64,000 bases of DNA from Chitinophaga sp. CB10 (GCA_001870995.2 MLAV02000016.1:62001-126000), one strand, 5' to 3'. Positions 50,845 to 59,866 are shown, numbered from the stretch's first letter. Program-made: numbers and translations. Notes: generated by a model from the sequence alone, not told the origin.

Positions 50845-52884
50845 ATGTCCGACAACAACTTCAAACCTTTTGTTCCCGCGACTGCCCGGATGAAGGAATT
50901 CACCTTTAAATCCATTATCCTGGGTTGTATTTTCGGGATCATTTTTGGCGCGGCCACGGTGTACCTGGCGCTGAAAGCCGGTCTTACCGTATCCGCCTCC
51001 ATCCCTATTGCCGTGATAGCCATCACCCTTGGCCGTAAGTTTTTCAAAACCACCATCCTCGAAAACAATATCATTCAAACCACGGGTTCCGCGGGCGAGT
51101 CCATCGCTGCGGGCGTGGTGTTCACCCTGCCGGGCTTCCTCTTCCTCAGCGATGGCGCCGGCGCGCAATTTTTTAATTACATCACCATCCTGACGCTGGC
51201 CATCATCGGCGGGGTGCTGGGTACGCTCATGATGATCCCCCTGCGCCGCTCGCTGATTGTAAAAGAGCATGGGGCGCTTCCTTACCCGGAAGGCACCGCC
51301 TGCGCGGATGTGCTGGTAGCGGGCGAAAAGGGCGGCGACTTTGCGAAGACCGCCTTCTGGGGCCTGGGCTTTGCTTTCGTATATGCGATCCTGCAAAAGA
51401 TCCTGCACGTGATCGCGGAAACGCCGGGGTATATGACCCGCCAGGTAAATAAATTCTTCCCGTCCGCCAATCTCAGCGCGGATATAACGCCTGAATACAT
51501 GGGCGTGGGCTACATCATCGGGCCCCGTATTGCCGGCGTACTTGTGGCAGGGGGCGTGCTCTCCTGGCTGGCGCTGATCCCTTTACTGTCATCGCTGCTG
51601 CCGGCGGATACGATTGCCACCCAACTGGTGAAACTCGGCTACCTTGCCAACCTGGCCACCCCGGGCGGACAAGGGAACTGGGACCCCGCCACGCATACCT
51701 TTTCAGATTATGCCTCCGCCATCTATTACGCCTATGTGCGGCAGATTGGCGCCGGCGCGGTGGCTGCGGGCGGTTTCATTACCCTGCTGAAAACCATTCC
51801 TACGATAATCTCCACTTTCAAAGGCAGCCTGGGCGCGGTGAAAGACAGCACCGGGAAGCAAACCGGCGCAGCGCCCCGAACTGAAAAGGACCTGAGCCTG
51901 AAAGTGGTCATCTTCGGCAGCCTGGCGCTGGTGGTGCTCATGGCCATCCTGCCGCAACTGCCGGGAGGCTCCATCGGCCAGAAGCTGCTGGTAGGCGCAC
52001 TGGTAGTGGTCTTCGGTGCTTTTTTCGTAACGGTATCCAGCCGCATTGTAGGCTTGATCGGCTCTTCCAATAACCCGATTTCCGGTATGACCATCGCCAC
52101 GCTGATGGGTACCTGCCTGGTGTTCATCGCCGTGGGCTGGACGGGTAAGATGTACGAACCCATGGCCCTTGTGGTAGGCAGCATGATCTGTATTGCCGCA
52201 GCCAATGCCGGCGGTACCAGCCAGGATCTGAAAACCGGTTACATTGTTGGCGCTACGCCGATGAACCAACAGATAGCCCTGTTCATCGGAGCTATTGTTT
52301 CTTCCATCGTCATCGGGCTGACCGTGAAGTTCCTTGACCGCCCTACGGCGGATATGATTGCCCATGGCGTGAAGGACCATGCCATCGGCAGCCTGTATTA
52401 CCCGGCGCCGCAGGGCACGCTGCTGGCTACACTGGATATCGGTATCCTCTCCGGTAAGCTGGACTGGCAGTTTGTACTTGTAGGGGCCTTCCTTGCTATT
52501 ACCATTGAGCTGTGCGGCGTTAACGCGCTGTCGTTTGCCGTAGGCGCTTACCTTCCGCTGTCCACCACCCTGCCCATCTTCATTGGGGGCGCTATCAGGG
52601 GCGTTGTGGATTACCGGAAGAAGAAGGCCAATATCCAAACCACTGCCGGGGAAGAAGAGCTGGGCAGAGGCAACCTGTTTGCCACCGGCCTTGTGGCAGG
52701 CGGCGCTGTGGCCGGGGTGATCATCGCTATCATGGCGGGCTTCGACTCTACCGCAGCCGGACTAGCAAAGTTGAACCTGCAGGAATCTTTCCTTGGCGCG
52801 TTGGGTCAGGGAGGATATTATATACTTGGAACGGGCTTCTTTGCGTTTATGGGTTGGTATCTTTACCGGGTGGCGACAAAATAA
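50845..52884 (+). CDS. OPT-family oligopeptide transporter
   Basis: A 679-residue membrane protein of the OPT family, with about 15 hydrophobic helices. The N-terminal KPFVPATARMKEFTFKSIILGCIFGIIFGAATVYLALKAGLTVSASIPIAV is the family start, and NIIQTTGSAGESIAAGVVFTLPG and CIAAANAGGTSQDLKTGYIVGATP are the OPT motifs. The bacterial branch is predicted to move oligopeptides or metal chelates. The ATG at 50845 is preferred over the upstream TTG at 50818. The start lies 132 bp after the POT terminator. Confidence 0.95.
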   Translation: MSDNNFKPFVPATARMKEFTFKSIILGCIFGIIFGAATVYLALKAGLTVSASIPIAVIAITLGRKFFKTTILENNIIQTTGSAGESIAAGVVFTLPGFLFLSDGAGAQFFNYITILTLAIIGGVLGTLMMIPLRRSLIVKEHGALPYPEGTACADVLVAGEKGGDFAKTAFWGLGFAFVYAILQKILHVIAETPGYMTRQVNKFFPSANLSADITPEYMGVGYIIGPRIAGVLVAGGVLSWLALIPLLSSLLPADTIATQLVKLGYLANLATPGGQGNWDPATHTFSDYASAIYYAYVRQIGAGAVAAGGFITLLKTIPTIISTFKGSLGAVKDSTGKQTGAAPRTEKDLSLKVVIFGSLALVVLMAILPQLPGGSIGQKLLVGALVVVFGAFFVTVSSRIVGLIGSSNNPISGMTIATLMGTCLVFIAVGWTGKMYEPMALVVGSMICIAAANAGGTSQDLKTGYIVGATPMNQQIALFIGAIVSSIVIGLTVKFLDRPTADMIAHGVKDHAIGSLYYPAPQGTLLATLDIGILSGKLDWQFVLVGAFLAITIELCGVNALSFAVGAYLPLSTTLPIFIGGAIRGVVDYRKKKANIQTTAGEEELGRGNLFATGLVAGGAVAGVIIAIMAGFDSTAAGLAKLNLQESFLGALGQGGYYILGTGFFAFMGWYLYRVATK

Positions 52885-52938
52885 ATCGCTTCCAAAAAAA
52901 ATAATATCTTAATTTTATCTGATATATTACTATCTCCT

Positions 52939-53460
52939 ATGCGTAAATATTTATCTGCTATACTGGGTGCTGTACTGTTTTTCAGCGTATCATGCGAGAA
53001 AACGGAAACAAAATCTGACGCCGACGACAGGAAGTTCATATCCCTGAAACTGGATAACCGGATTTACCTGGCAGAAAACCCAAAGGCAACCGCGTATCTG
53101 CCTAAGCTGGATGATTCCAACCCGGATAACGATTACCCGGTAATGGAAATCACCGGCACTACCTATACGGGCGATTATATTACGTTTAAACTGGCCGTAC
53201 CGGAGTTGCCGTTTCATACAGGCCCTTATCCATCTTCTGAAACCGGCAACAGTATCAACATTTACCTCGCCAGCTCCAGTGGGGAAACGCTGAATTCCGG
53301 CAACAGCGGGGGATTTACCATCAACATCACCCGCATTACCAGCCAGTTTGTGGAAGGCGTTTTCAGCGGCGCCGTGCAGGACGTCAGCGGTAGCGGCGGC
53401 ACGAAAGTGGTGCAGGACGGGACTTTCCGCGCTGTGTTGAAATACCAGGAATCTCAATAA
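52939..53460 (+). CDS. Small lipoprotein of unknown function
   Basis: A 173-residue lipoprotein with the signal ending in FSVSC (Cys19). The mature part is beta-rich and polar with repeated Gly/Ser/Asn turns (SSGETLNSGNSGGFTINITRI...SGAVQDVSGSGGTKVVQDGTFRAVLKY), in the manner of DUF-type immunoglobulin-like or lipocalin-like Bacteroidota lipoproteins. I do not recognise a named family. It follows the OPT gene by 54 bp, so it may be in that transcript, and ends at a bidirectional terminator. Confidence 0.8.
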   Translation: MRKYLSAILGAVLFFSVSCEKTETKSDADDRKFISLKLDNRIYLAENPKATAYLPKLDDSNPDNDYPVMEITGTTYTGDYITFKLAVPELPFHTGPYPSSETGNSINIYLASSSGETLNSGNSGGFTINITRITSQFVEGVFSGAVQDVSGSGGTKVVQDGTFRAVLKYQESQ

Positions 53461-53488
53461 GCAACTTTGTAAATGCTGCCATAAAAAA

Positions 53489-53515
53489 AATAACTCCGGG
53501 TTATCCGGAGTTATT
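53489..53515. terminator. Bidirectional hairpin terminator
   Basis: An 11-bp stem (53489-53499 with 53505-53515) is extended by an A8 run on the left and a T run on the right, so it works on both strands. It lies between the convergent lipoprotein and DUF1501 genes. Confidence 0.9.
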
Positions 53516-53519
53516 TTTT

Positions 53520-54722
53520 TTATACGAAGTTCAGGTGCTCGTATTTAGCCTTGAGGATAGCCGTATCGTCCGCTCCCAGCCAGTTACCTAACAGGGTGGC
53601 ATACACGCTTTTGAAGTCCACCTTGTATTGCAAATCCCCGTCTTTGAGGTGCAGGAGGTCTGGCCCTTCGTTCAGCACGCCTTTTTCTTTCAGTCCACCG
53701 CCGATGAGGAACATATTGTTGGCCGTTCCGTGGTCCGTACCGCCGCTGGCATTCTGGCTCACCCTGCGGCCAAACTCCGAGAAGGTCATTACCACTACAT
53801 CTTCAAACCGGTTATTCTTTTTCAGGTCGCCGGTGAAAACGGTCAGCGCATCGCTCAGCTGCTGGAACAGCCGCTCCTGCTGCGCCTGTTGATTGATATG
53901 GGTATCAAAGCTGCCATGGGATACGTAATACACTTTGGTATTGATATCGGACATGATCAGGTTGGCAATGGTGCGCATGTTGCGGCCGAGTTCCGTATTC
54001 GGATACGCCTCTTTGGACTGGTAGGTTTTGATCTGCTGCTGGATGTAGGCCGCGGAAGAAATGGTTTCTCCCATGGTTTTATACAGGTAATCCACGTTGG
54101 CATGTTCCTCCTCGTGGGCATGCTGGCGGAGCAGGTCTTTAAAGAAAGGGTTGTTGCTGGTGCCGAACAGGCGTGTGGGGTCCGTTAGGGCGAGGCCTTT
54201 GGAAACTTCCCCTTTCAGCGCGAGGCTCAGCGTATCATCGATTTCCAGCGCCTGGGTGGGCTTGTCGCAGCCTTTGCACTGGGCGTCGAGGTAGCGGCCT
54301 ATCCAGCCGTTGGTCCAATAGTCGGACGACTGGCTGGCGGTATGCCAGATGTCCATAGAGCGGAAGTGCGACCGGTCCGGGTTGGGGTAGCCAACGTTAT
54401 TGAGTACGGCGAGGGAACCTTCGTCGTAGAGGGCTTTCAGGCCTGCCAGGCTGGGATGTATGCCCAGTTCGTCCGTCAGGGAAAGGGCTTTATCCCGCCG
54501 GATGCCCAGGGCGGGCCTTTCTTTATAGTAAATATCGTTGCGGTAGGGAATGATGGTATTCAGGCCATCGTTGCCGCCGGATAACTGCACAATTACCAGT
54601 ACCTTATTGCCGGGAGGTACCAGCTCTCCCCGTTCGAGCGCTTTCAGAAACTTAGGCATCATCATCGCTGCGGAAGCGAGGGAGCCTACCTGTAGGAAAC
54701 GTCTGCGATTGATTATGTTCAT
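53520..54722 (-). CDS. DUF1501 protein with Tat-type signal
   Basis: A 400-residue exported protein of the DUF1501 family (alkaline-phosphatase-like fold in outline). The N-terminus NRRRFLQVGSLASAAMMMPK is a twin-arginine signal. Family segments are VIVQLSGGNDGLNTIIPYRNDIYYKERPALGI, NVGYPNPDRSHFRSMDIWHTAS, VMTFSEFGRRVSQNASGGTDHGTANNMFLIGG. The Asp/His-rich ends of these blocks could bind a metal, but no activity is established. It follows the DUF1800 gene by 26 bp on the same strand, the usual pairing. Confidence 0.92.
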   Translation of the reverse strand: MNIINRRRFLQVGSLASAAMMMPKFLKALERGELVPPGNKVLVIVQLSGGNDGLNTIIPYRNDIYYKERPALGIRRDKALSLTDELGIHPSLAGLKALYDEGSLAVLNNVGYPNPDRSHFRSMDIWHTASQSSDYWTNGWIGRYLDAQCKGCDKPTQALEIDDTLSLALKGEVSKGLALTDPTRLFGTSNNPFFKDLLRQHAHEEEHANVDYLYKTMGETISSAAYIQQQIKTYQSKEAYPNTELGRNMRTIANLIMSDINTKVYYVSHGSFDTHINQQAQQERLFQQLSDALTVFTGDLKKNNRFEDVVVMTFSEFGRRVSQNASGGTDHGTANNMFLIGGGLKEKGVLNEGPDLLHLKDGDLQYKVDFKSVYATLLGNWLGADDTAILKAKYEHLNFV

Positions 54723-54748
54723 AATTATTTTTTTAGGGAGATGAAAAA

Positions 54749-56197
54749 CTAGCAGAGTTGGTATTCCGGCGTACTCATAACGTCTATAGCGACGGTTTTA
54801 ATATAGGCGTCACGGTTACCCATATCCGCATACTTTTCGAGTAACTGCCGGTTGGTATTGCCGGTTTTAAGCAACAGGGATGCGGCGATCGTTTCTGCCA
54901 GTTGTTCCCTGGGTACTTTTTCGTATGCTTTCAGGAATGGCGCCCAGTCGATGGTAGCATTGACTTTCCGGGCGTACTGCTTTTTGAGGAAGTCGTTGAT
55001 TTGCAGCGTCATCTTGTAATTGCCGCCATCGCCCATTTCCGGCATGATTTCCTTTGCCTGGATGTTCATGGCCTGGGAGTAGAACACGATCTGCGGCACC
55101 CGGAGGCGGAACATGAGGCTGGAGCTGTCGATCCAGTTACGGCCGCCGGGCCACCCGGCTACGTTGGGCGGGTAAAACAGGACCTGGCCGAGGATACGCT
55201 GAAATACCAGCATGGTACCTTCTTCCTCGAAGCGCATGGGCACGGCCCGGCGCATACCTACGAGGAGTTCCACGGGCGATTTGATGCGGTTACCGACGTA
55301 TTTGGGATCATAGAACCAGTCGGCCATAAAGATTTCCTGCATCAGGGATTTGAGGTTATAGCCGGAGTGATAGAATTTATCCGCGAGGTCGTTGATCTTT
55401 TCTTCGTCGGGGTTATCATCGACAAAGAACCGGAAAATCTTACCGGTGATGAATTTGGCGCACTGGCGCTGGTCGAGCAGGATGCGGAGGACATCGTCCC
55501 CGTTGTACAACCCGGTTTTTCCCAGGATGGTTTTAGCGCCATCGTCGTGCAGGCGTTCCCGGAATTTGAATACGCCGGCCTCATCGAATCCCCAGCCGGT
55601 AAAGGCCCGGGCGGCTTCTTTCACATCCGTTTCCGTATAGTTGCCGCGCCCGAGGGTGAACAGCTCCATGACTTCCCTGGCGAAGTTTTCGTTGGGATGT
55701 TGTTTCCTGTTTTGCTGGTTGTTAAGGAATTGCAGCATGGCGGGGGATTTGGAGACTGCGGAAAGGAGGTCCCCGAAGTTGCCGAGGCAGTTTTCCCGGA
55801 TAACGCTGAGCAGCTGCTGGTTATACAGTACGTTTTGCGTACGGCAGGCAAAGTGGCCGTGCCAGAAGAGGCTCATTTTTTCCCGCAGGGGGTGTTCCGT
55901 ATCCACCATGGCTTTCATCCAGGAAAGGTTCAGGTCCTTGATACCCTGGTTATTCAGCTGCTGGACGATTTTCTTTTCTTCCGCGCTCATGCCTTTGAGC
56001 TTTTGGTAGTCGGGCAGGTCCGCTTCGCTCATCACGTTCACATCGGCGGGCGTGTAGTGTTTTTTACCAATAAGTACCTGGTTTACAATCACCTTCCGCC
56101 GCTTGCCTGACCATTCGTTGATTTCGGGCAGCGTGGCGCCGAACCCGGCTCTCCATGCCAGATGCAGCATTTGTTGTTGTGAGGATACAGCGGCCAT
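54749..56197 (-). CDS. DUF1800 protein
   Basis: A 482-residue DUF1800 protein, paired with the DUF1501 protein just downstream. Family blocks are HLAWRAGFGATLPEINEW, LREKMSLFWHGHFACR, NENFAREVMELFTLGRGNYTETDVKEAARAFTGWGF and ILDQRQCAKFITGKIFRFFVDDNP. No function is known; such pairs are frequent in Planctomycetota and Bacteroidota and are thought to be envelope-associated. The frame runs on to 56341, but the ATG at 56197 begins the family. The first residues do not form a clear signal peptide, unlike those of its partner. Confidence 0.9.
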   Translation of the reverse strand: MAAVSSQQQMLHLAWRAGFGATLPEINEWSGKRRKVIVNQVLIGKKHYTPADVNVMSEADLPDYQKLKGMSAEEKKIVQQLNNQGIKDLNLSWMKAMVDTEHPLREKMSLFWHGHFACRTQNVLYNQQLLSVIRENCLGNFGDLLSAVSKSPAMLQFLNNQQNRKQHPNENFAREVMELFTLGRGNYTETDVKEAARAFTGWGFDEAGVFKFRERLHDDGAKTILGKTGLYNGDDVLRILLDQRQCAKFITGKIFRFFVDDNPDEEKINDLADKFYHSGYNLKSLMQEIFMADWFYDPKYVGNRIKSPVELLVGMRRAVPMRFEEEGTMLVFQRILGQVLFYPPNVAGWPGGRNWIDSSSLMFRLRVPQIVFYSQAMNIQAKEIMPEMGDGGNYKMTLQINDFLKKQYARKVNATIDWAPFLKAYEKVPREQLAETIAASLLLKTGNTNRQLLEKYADMGNRDAYIKTVAIDVMSTPEYQLC

Positions 56198-56243
56198 AGG
56201 CAGTATATATATTTTCCCTATGACCACAAATTGGAGTCCGGGT

Positions 56244-57452
56244 TTAACGGAATTTCCAGACGGGGAAAGTATCTCCTTTTTTAAACTGGGAAATATCGGC
56301 CGGCAATTCCATGAACGCATCCGCCAAAAGCAGGCTGGCAAGGTCTCCCGAGCCCTGGTAGGGTTGTGGGATGGCCATCAACTTACCATGTGGCTGGGAT
56401 ACTAATTTAACAGGAAGGTAATATTCGAGTGCGGGTTCAAAGCTCACTTTTGTGGACAAACTGGCATAGGTTGTTGCCGCGGGCCTTGCGCCCATGGCAG
56501 CCAACAGCCATGGCTGTACGTAGCGGTAAAAGCACATGAAGCCGGAAACGGGGTTTCCGGGCAGGGCGAATACTGCCGGGCCGTTCTGGAAGGTACCGAA
56601 GAGGAAGGGTTTTCCCGGGCGCTGGCGGACATGGTGAAACACCTGCTGCATGCCGAGTTCCTGCAGGACCTGCGGCAGGTAATCGAACTTGCCTGCGGAT
56701 ACGGCGCCGGAGCTGATCCAGACGTCCGTTTCCTTGATCAGGGGCGCCAGCTGGTGTTTCATGCTTTCCGCATGATCTTCCAGGTGCAGTACGGTGGGTT
56801 GGATACCGAGCTGTTGCAGTGAGGCGCTTAAGCTATAGACATTGGACATGCGGAGCTGATGCGGTTGCGGGGTGGCGTTTACCGGCACCAGTTCGTTGCC
56901 GGTGGCGATTACCACTACGCGCGGGCGTTTGCTCACCAGCACTTCCGTTTTGCCCACGGTGGCCAGTACGCCGGCTTCGGCGGGGCCGAGGAGCGCGCCA
57001 TCATCCAGGAGGGTGGCATGTTCCTTTACATCGCTGCCTTTTTTGTGGATATGTTGTCCTTTTTTTACGGGGTGTTTGATGGTAAAACGGCGGAAGCCTT
57101 CATGTTCGGCGACTTCCAGGTGTTCGTACTGTACGACTGTGTCAGTGAGTTCCGGCAGCACGGCTCCCGTCATCACTTCCATGCAGTTGGCCGTATTGCC
57201 TAACTGCAGCTGTGGCGTGCCGGCGGCCTGTACGTCTTCCATTACAAAGACCCGCTGACCACGGGCATAGCTGTCGAACCGGATGGCGATACCATCCATC
57301 ATTACGCGGTCGAAAGGCGGGAAAGGGCGGTCGGCATATACCGGCTCGCGCAATATTCGTCCATTGGCCTGTTCAAAAGGTACCAGCTCCGTTCCGGCAT
57401 CCCGGACCGTTTCCAATACGGCAGCATAAGCTTCAGCGACAGTCAGCATCAT
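56244..57452 (-). CDS. moeA: Molybdopterin molybdenumtransferase MoeA
   Basis: A 402-residue MoeA that inserts molybdate into molybdopterin-AMP in the last step of cofactor synthesis. Segments include ANGRILREPVYADRPFPPFDRVMMDGIAIRF, MTGAVLPELTDTVVQYEH, KRPRVVVIATGNELV and SSGAVSAGKFDYLPQVLQ (the MoCF-type active region), then FALPGNPVSGFMCFYRYV. The ATG at 57452 or the one at 57449 could start it. It is divergent from moaC with only 44 bp between, so they probably share a control region. No separate MogA gene is seen in the window. Confidence 0.95.
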   Translation of the reverse strand: MMLTVAEAYAAVLETVRDAGTELVPFEQANGRILREPVYADRPFPPFDRVMMDGIAIRFDSYARGQRVFVMEDVQAAGTPQLQLGNTANCMEVMTGAVLPELTDTVVQYEHLEVAEHEGFRRFTIKHPVKKGQHIHKKGSDVKEHATLLDDGALLGPAEAGVLATVGKTEVLVSKRPRVVVIATGNELVPVNATPQPHQLRMSNVYSLSASLQQLGIQPTVLHLEDHAESMKHQLAPLIKETDVWISSGAVSAGKFDYLPQVLQELGMQQVFHHVRQRPGKPFLFGTFQNGPAVFALPGNPVSGFMCFYRYVQPWLLAAMGARPAATTYASLSTKVSFEPALEYYLPVKLVSQPHGKLMAIPQPYQGSGDLASLLLADAFMELPADISQFKKGDTFPVWKFR

Positions 57453-57496
57453 TTATATTATTTTTGTAAGGAGCAGTGCAATAAATTTATGCTTTT

Positions 57497-57982
57497 ATGG
57501 CCAATCCGTCAAACAAGGAATTCACACACCTGAATAAATCCGGGCAGCCGGCGATGGTAGATGTGAGTGATAAGAACATTACGCTTCGTGTAGCCGTTGC
57601 CGAGAGCCGCATTTTTTTACCGGAGGAAGTACGCAGCCAGTTTACCGAGCAGGACATACAGACCCGTAAGGGCGGCGTGTTTCAGACGGCGATCATTGCC
57701 GGCATTATGGCGGCCAAGAAGACGCCGGAGTTGATTCCGCTGTGTCATACGTTGTTATTGGATGGGGTAGATGTAAATATTGCGTTGGAAAGTGAAGAGG
57801 CAGTGATCAGGTGTACGGTGAAAACGACGGGGAAAACCGGCGTAGAGATGGAAGCCCTCACGGGAGCTACTGTAGCGGCGCTGACGGTGTATGATATGTG
57901 TAAAGCGTTTACGCATGACATGGTGATCAGGGAAACGAAATTGATTAGTAAGACGGGAGGGAAGGCGGATTATGCGCGGTAG
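57497..57982 (+). CDS. moaC: Cyclic pyranopterin monophosphate synthase MoaC
   Basis: A 161-residue MoaC that, with MoaA, converts GTP to cyclic pyranopterin monophosphate. It starts with FTHLNKSGQPAMVDVSDKNITLRVAVAES, contains AIIAGIMAAKKTPELIPLCHTLLLDGVDVNI with the active-site His/Lys region and ends KTGVEMEALTGATVAALTVYDMCKAFTHDM and KLISKTGGK, all family signatures. It is the first gene of a rightward unit with mobA, 45 bp downstream. Confidence 0.97.
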   Translation: MANPSNKEFTHLNKSGQPAMVDVSDKNITLRVAVAESRIFLPEEVRSQFTEQDIQTRKGGVFQTAIIAGIMAAKKTPELIPLCHTLLLDGVDVNIALESEEAVIRCTVKTTGKTGVEMEALTGATVAALTVYDMCKAFTHDMVIRETKLISKTGGKADYAR

Positions 57983-58027
57983 GGGGGTAGGCTGGTTAGA
58001 GATTTTTTCAGTTAATACAACAAACAT

Positions 58028-58645
58028 ATGCCGGATAATACACCCTTAAAAGGATTATTGCTGTGCGGCGGTTACAGTTCGCGCATGCAGGAGGATAAGA
58101 GCCGCATTGCCTATCATGGCATGCCTCAATGGGAGTACCTGGTATCGCTCCTGCAGCAGGTAGCAGGGGAAGTGTACATCTCCTGCCGGCCGGATCAGCT
58201 CAATGCCGGCGAGGGTTTCAGCAGTTATCCACACCTCATTCCCGACAGCGTGGAAGGCGGCGGGCCGGCCGTAGGGCTCATCAGCGCGCACCGGCAGGAG
58301 CCGGAAACAGCCTGGCTGGTATTAGCCTGCGATCTGCCGTTGATCAGTCTTCAAAGTTTGCAATTATTGGTTAGGGAGAGAGATAGCGCCTGCACGGCCA
58401 CCAGTTTTATCAGTCCTTTCAACCAGCTCCCTGAGCCACTGATCGCCATTTGGGAGCCCGCAGGACTGGCGGCGCTGGAAGCCAGCGTATTATCGGGCGG
58501 GCCTAAGTGCCCCCGTAAATCTATGCTTGCCGGAGGAAATGTAAAAGTCTTGGAGAACCCCTGGCCGCAGGAGCAGTTTAATGCAAATACCCCGGAGGAG
58601 AAGGCTGAAGCGGTTTTAATGGCAAAGGGGAGGAAGGAATTATAA
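58028..58645 (+). CDS. mobA: Molybdenum cofactor guanylyltransferase MobA
   Basis: A 205-residue nucleotidyltransferase of the MobA type that links GMP to molybdopterin to give the MGD cofactor. The GTP-binding loop LLLCGGYSSRMQEDKS (10-25) and LACDLPLIS with the metal-binding Asp are present. The C-terminal half is shorter and less conserved than in other MobA, and related proteins transfer CMP, so the base is uncertain. Together with moaC it forms the rightward part of the Moco cluster. Confidence 0.87.
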   Translation: MPDNTPLKGLLLCGGYSSRMQEDKSRIAYHGMPQWEYLVSLLQQVAGEVYISCRPDQLNAGEGFSSYPHLIPDSVEGGGPAVGLISAHRQEPETAWLVLACDLPLISLQSLQLLVRERDSACTATSFISPFNQLPEPLIAIWEPAGLAALEASVLSGGPKCPRKSMLAGGNVKVLENPWPQEQFNANTPEEKAEAVLMAKGRKEL

Positions 58646-58657
58646 GGGGGGGAATAA

Positions 58658-58767
58658 CCTTTGCGCGCTTTGCTCCTTATGCATCTTTGCGAGCAACTAC
58701 TCCGCCTGCAATTATTTCCCTTTGCGCGCCTTGCTCCTTATGCATCTTTGCGAGCAACCACCCGCCT
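58658..58767. repeat. Two tandem copies of a TTTGCG-rich 50-bp repeat
   Basis: Copy one (58658-58707) and copy two (58719-58767) are nearly identical over about 49-50 bases: CTTTGCGCGC, a TTGCTCCTTATGCATC core, CTTTGCGAGCAA and a CCGCCT end, with 11 bases between. TTGCTC and GAGCAA in each copy are inverted, so each can fold as a small hairpin. Copy two runs into the stop codon of moaE. TTTGCG-type repeats are scattered through many Bacteroidota genomes; this looks like one such mobile or REP-like unit in duplicate. Confidence 0.85.
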
Positions 58768-59167
58768 ACACCACCTCTCCATCAGAAAAGAATTCCTTCT
58801 TCCAGATAGGCACGGTCGCTTTCAGCGTATCGATCGCATATTCGCAGGCATCGAAAGCGATGCCCCGGTGCACGGAGGAAACCGCTACTACCACCGCTAC
58901 TTCGCCGGGCAGCTTATCCCCCACGGCATGCAGCATTGCGAGCTTTTTAATATCCCATTGCCTGGCAACATCGTCCGCAATTTTCTGCATTTCGGATAAG
59001 GCCATTTCCTTGTAGGCTTCGTAAAATAACTTGTCTACCGCCCGGCCTTTGGTATCATTTCTCACCTTACCGGTAAATACTACTTCGCCGCCGCAGGCAG
59101 GGGAATGAATAAAGTCCAGCGCTTCCTGGATGGTGATATCAGTTTCTATTTTCAGTAATACGTCCAT
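58766..59167 (-). CDS. moaE: Molybdopterin synthase catalytic subunit MoaE
   Basis: A 133-residue MoaE, the large subunit of molybdopterin synthase that transfers sulfur from MoaD to precursor Z. Motifs: PACGGEVVFTGKVRNDTKGRAVDKLFYEAYKEMALSEM, AMLHAVGDKLPGEVAVVVAVSSVHRGIAFDACEYAIDTLKATVPIWKKEFF. The conserved Lys residues of the WKKE end are present. It lies 15 bp after moaD on the same strand, and its stop codon is in the second copy of the tandem repeat. Confidence 0.96.
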   Translation of the reverse strand: MDVLLKIETDITIQEALDFIHSPACGGEVVFTGKVRNDTKGRAVDKLFYEAYKEMALSEMQKIADDVARQWDIKKLAMLHAVGDKLPGEVAVVVAVSSVHRGIAFDACEYAIDTLKATVPIWKKEFFSDGEVV

Positions 59168-59182
59168 GTGTAAAAAATCAGT

Positions 59183-59416
59183 TCAGCCTCCGCTCACCGG
59201 CGGGATAACGGCAATTTCATCGGTAGCGCCTACCGCCTGCCCGTCGGCCGCATAGGCTTTATTTACGGCAATCATCAGCGATTTCAGCTGCTGCAATGCA
59301 GGGTAGGTAGCCAGTAACCACGCTTTTAGCTCGCCCGCGGTGGTAATCCCTTCAGGCAGCTGCATCCGGGCCGTCCCTGCAATATCCTTTGCCACCCCAA
59401 ACAGCATTACATTCAT
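59183..59416 (-). CDS. moaD: Molybdopterin synthase sulfur carrier subunit MoaD
   Basis: A 77-residue ubiquitin-like sulfur carrier. It begins MNVMLFGVAKDIAG and ends AVIPPVSGG, the Gly-Gly tail that the E1-like enzyme at 61723-62805 would adenylate and sulfurylate. The frame reaches a TTG at 59425, but the ATG at 59416 starts the fold. It is the first gene of a leftward pair with moaE and is divergent from the small gene at 59495. Confidence 0.95.
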   Translation of the reverse strand: MNVMLFGVAKDIAGTARMQLPEGITTAGELKAWLLATYPALQQLKSLMIAVNKAYAADGQAVGATDEIAVIPPVSGG

Positions 59417-59494
59417 ATCTTCCAAAATTATTGACTAAAACTACAATATAGCAGCGATAAAGTAGTAATTTTAGTTCGAGGTAAATGTTTTTTT

Positions 59495-59866
59495 ATGAAG
59501 ATAAGGCTCCGTGGGAATAGTATCCGATATCGCCTGGATAAAATAGATATGGAACTGCTGGAAACCGTTGGTAAGATCGATTCCATCACCCATATCGGCG
59601 CGGGTACGCTTCACTTTGTAATCAGGGGAAAAGACATTCCCGCTCCCATAGCAAAACTGGAACATGACGGCGTACACCTGCTGATTCCCATTACCCAACT
59701 GCATTTGTGGATCAGCTCCGGCGAGGTAGGCTTCAGCCTTAACATCGCCAATGAGGACGGCAGCAATCTCGCCATCCTCGTGGAAAAGGATTTCAAATGC
59801 CTGACCGATCGTGATGAGGACGACAGCCAGTCGTTCGATAACCCAATGGCCAGTAAAAACTGCTGA
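59495..59866 (+). CDS. Small conserved-looking protein between moaD and moaA
   Basis: A 123-residue soluble protein with no signal or membrane segment, starting MKIRLRGNSIRYRLDKIDMELL and ending in an acidic tail with a last Cys residue (SKNC). It appears mostly beta-structured (THIGAGTLHFVIRGKD, GVHLLIPITQLHLWISSGEVGFSLNI). I recall DUF7009-type proteins next to moaA in Bacteroidota but cannot confirm this. It lies one base before the moaA start, so translation is almost certainly coupled; a role in or around Moco synthesis is inferred from this alone. Confidence 0.8.
   Translation: MKIRLRGNSIRYRLDKIDMELLETVGKIDSITHIGAGTLHFVIRGKDIPAPIAKLEHDGVHLLIPITQLHLWISSGEVGFSLNIANEDGSNLAILVEKDFKCLTDRDEDDSQSFDNPMASKNC

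Noticed and set aside
58658..58767. CRISPR array
   Set aside because: Only two copies, with an 11-base gap and no spacer-like unique 30-mers and no cas genes.
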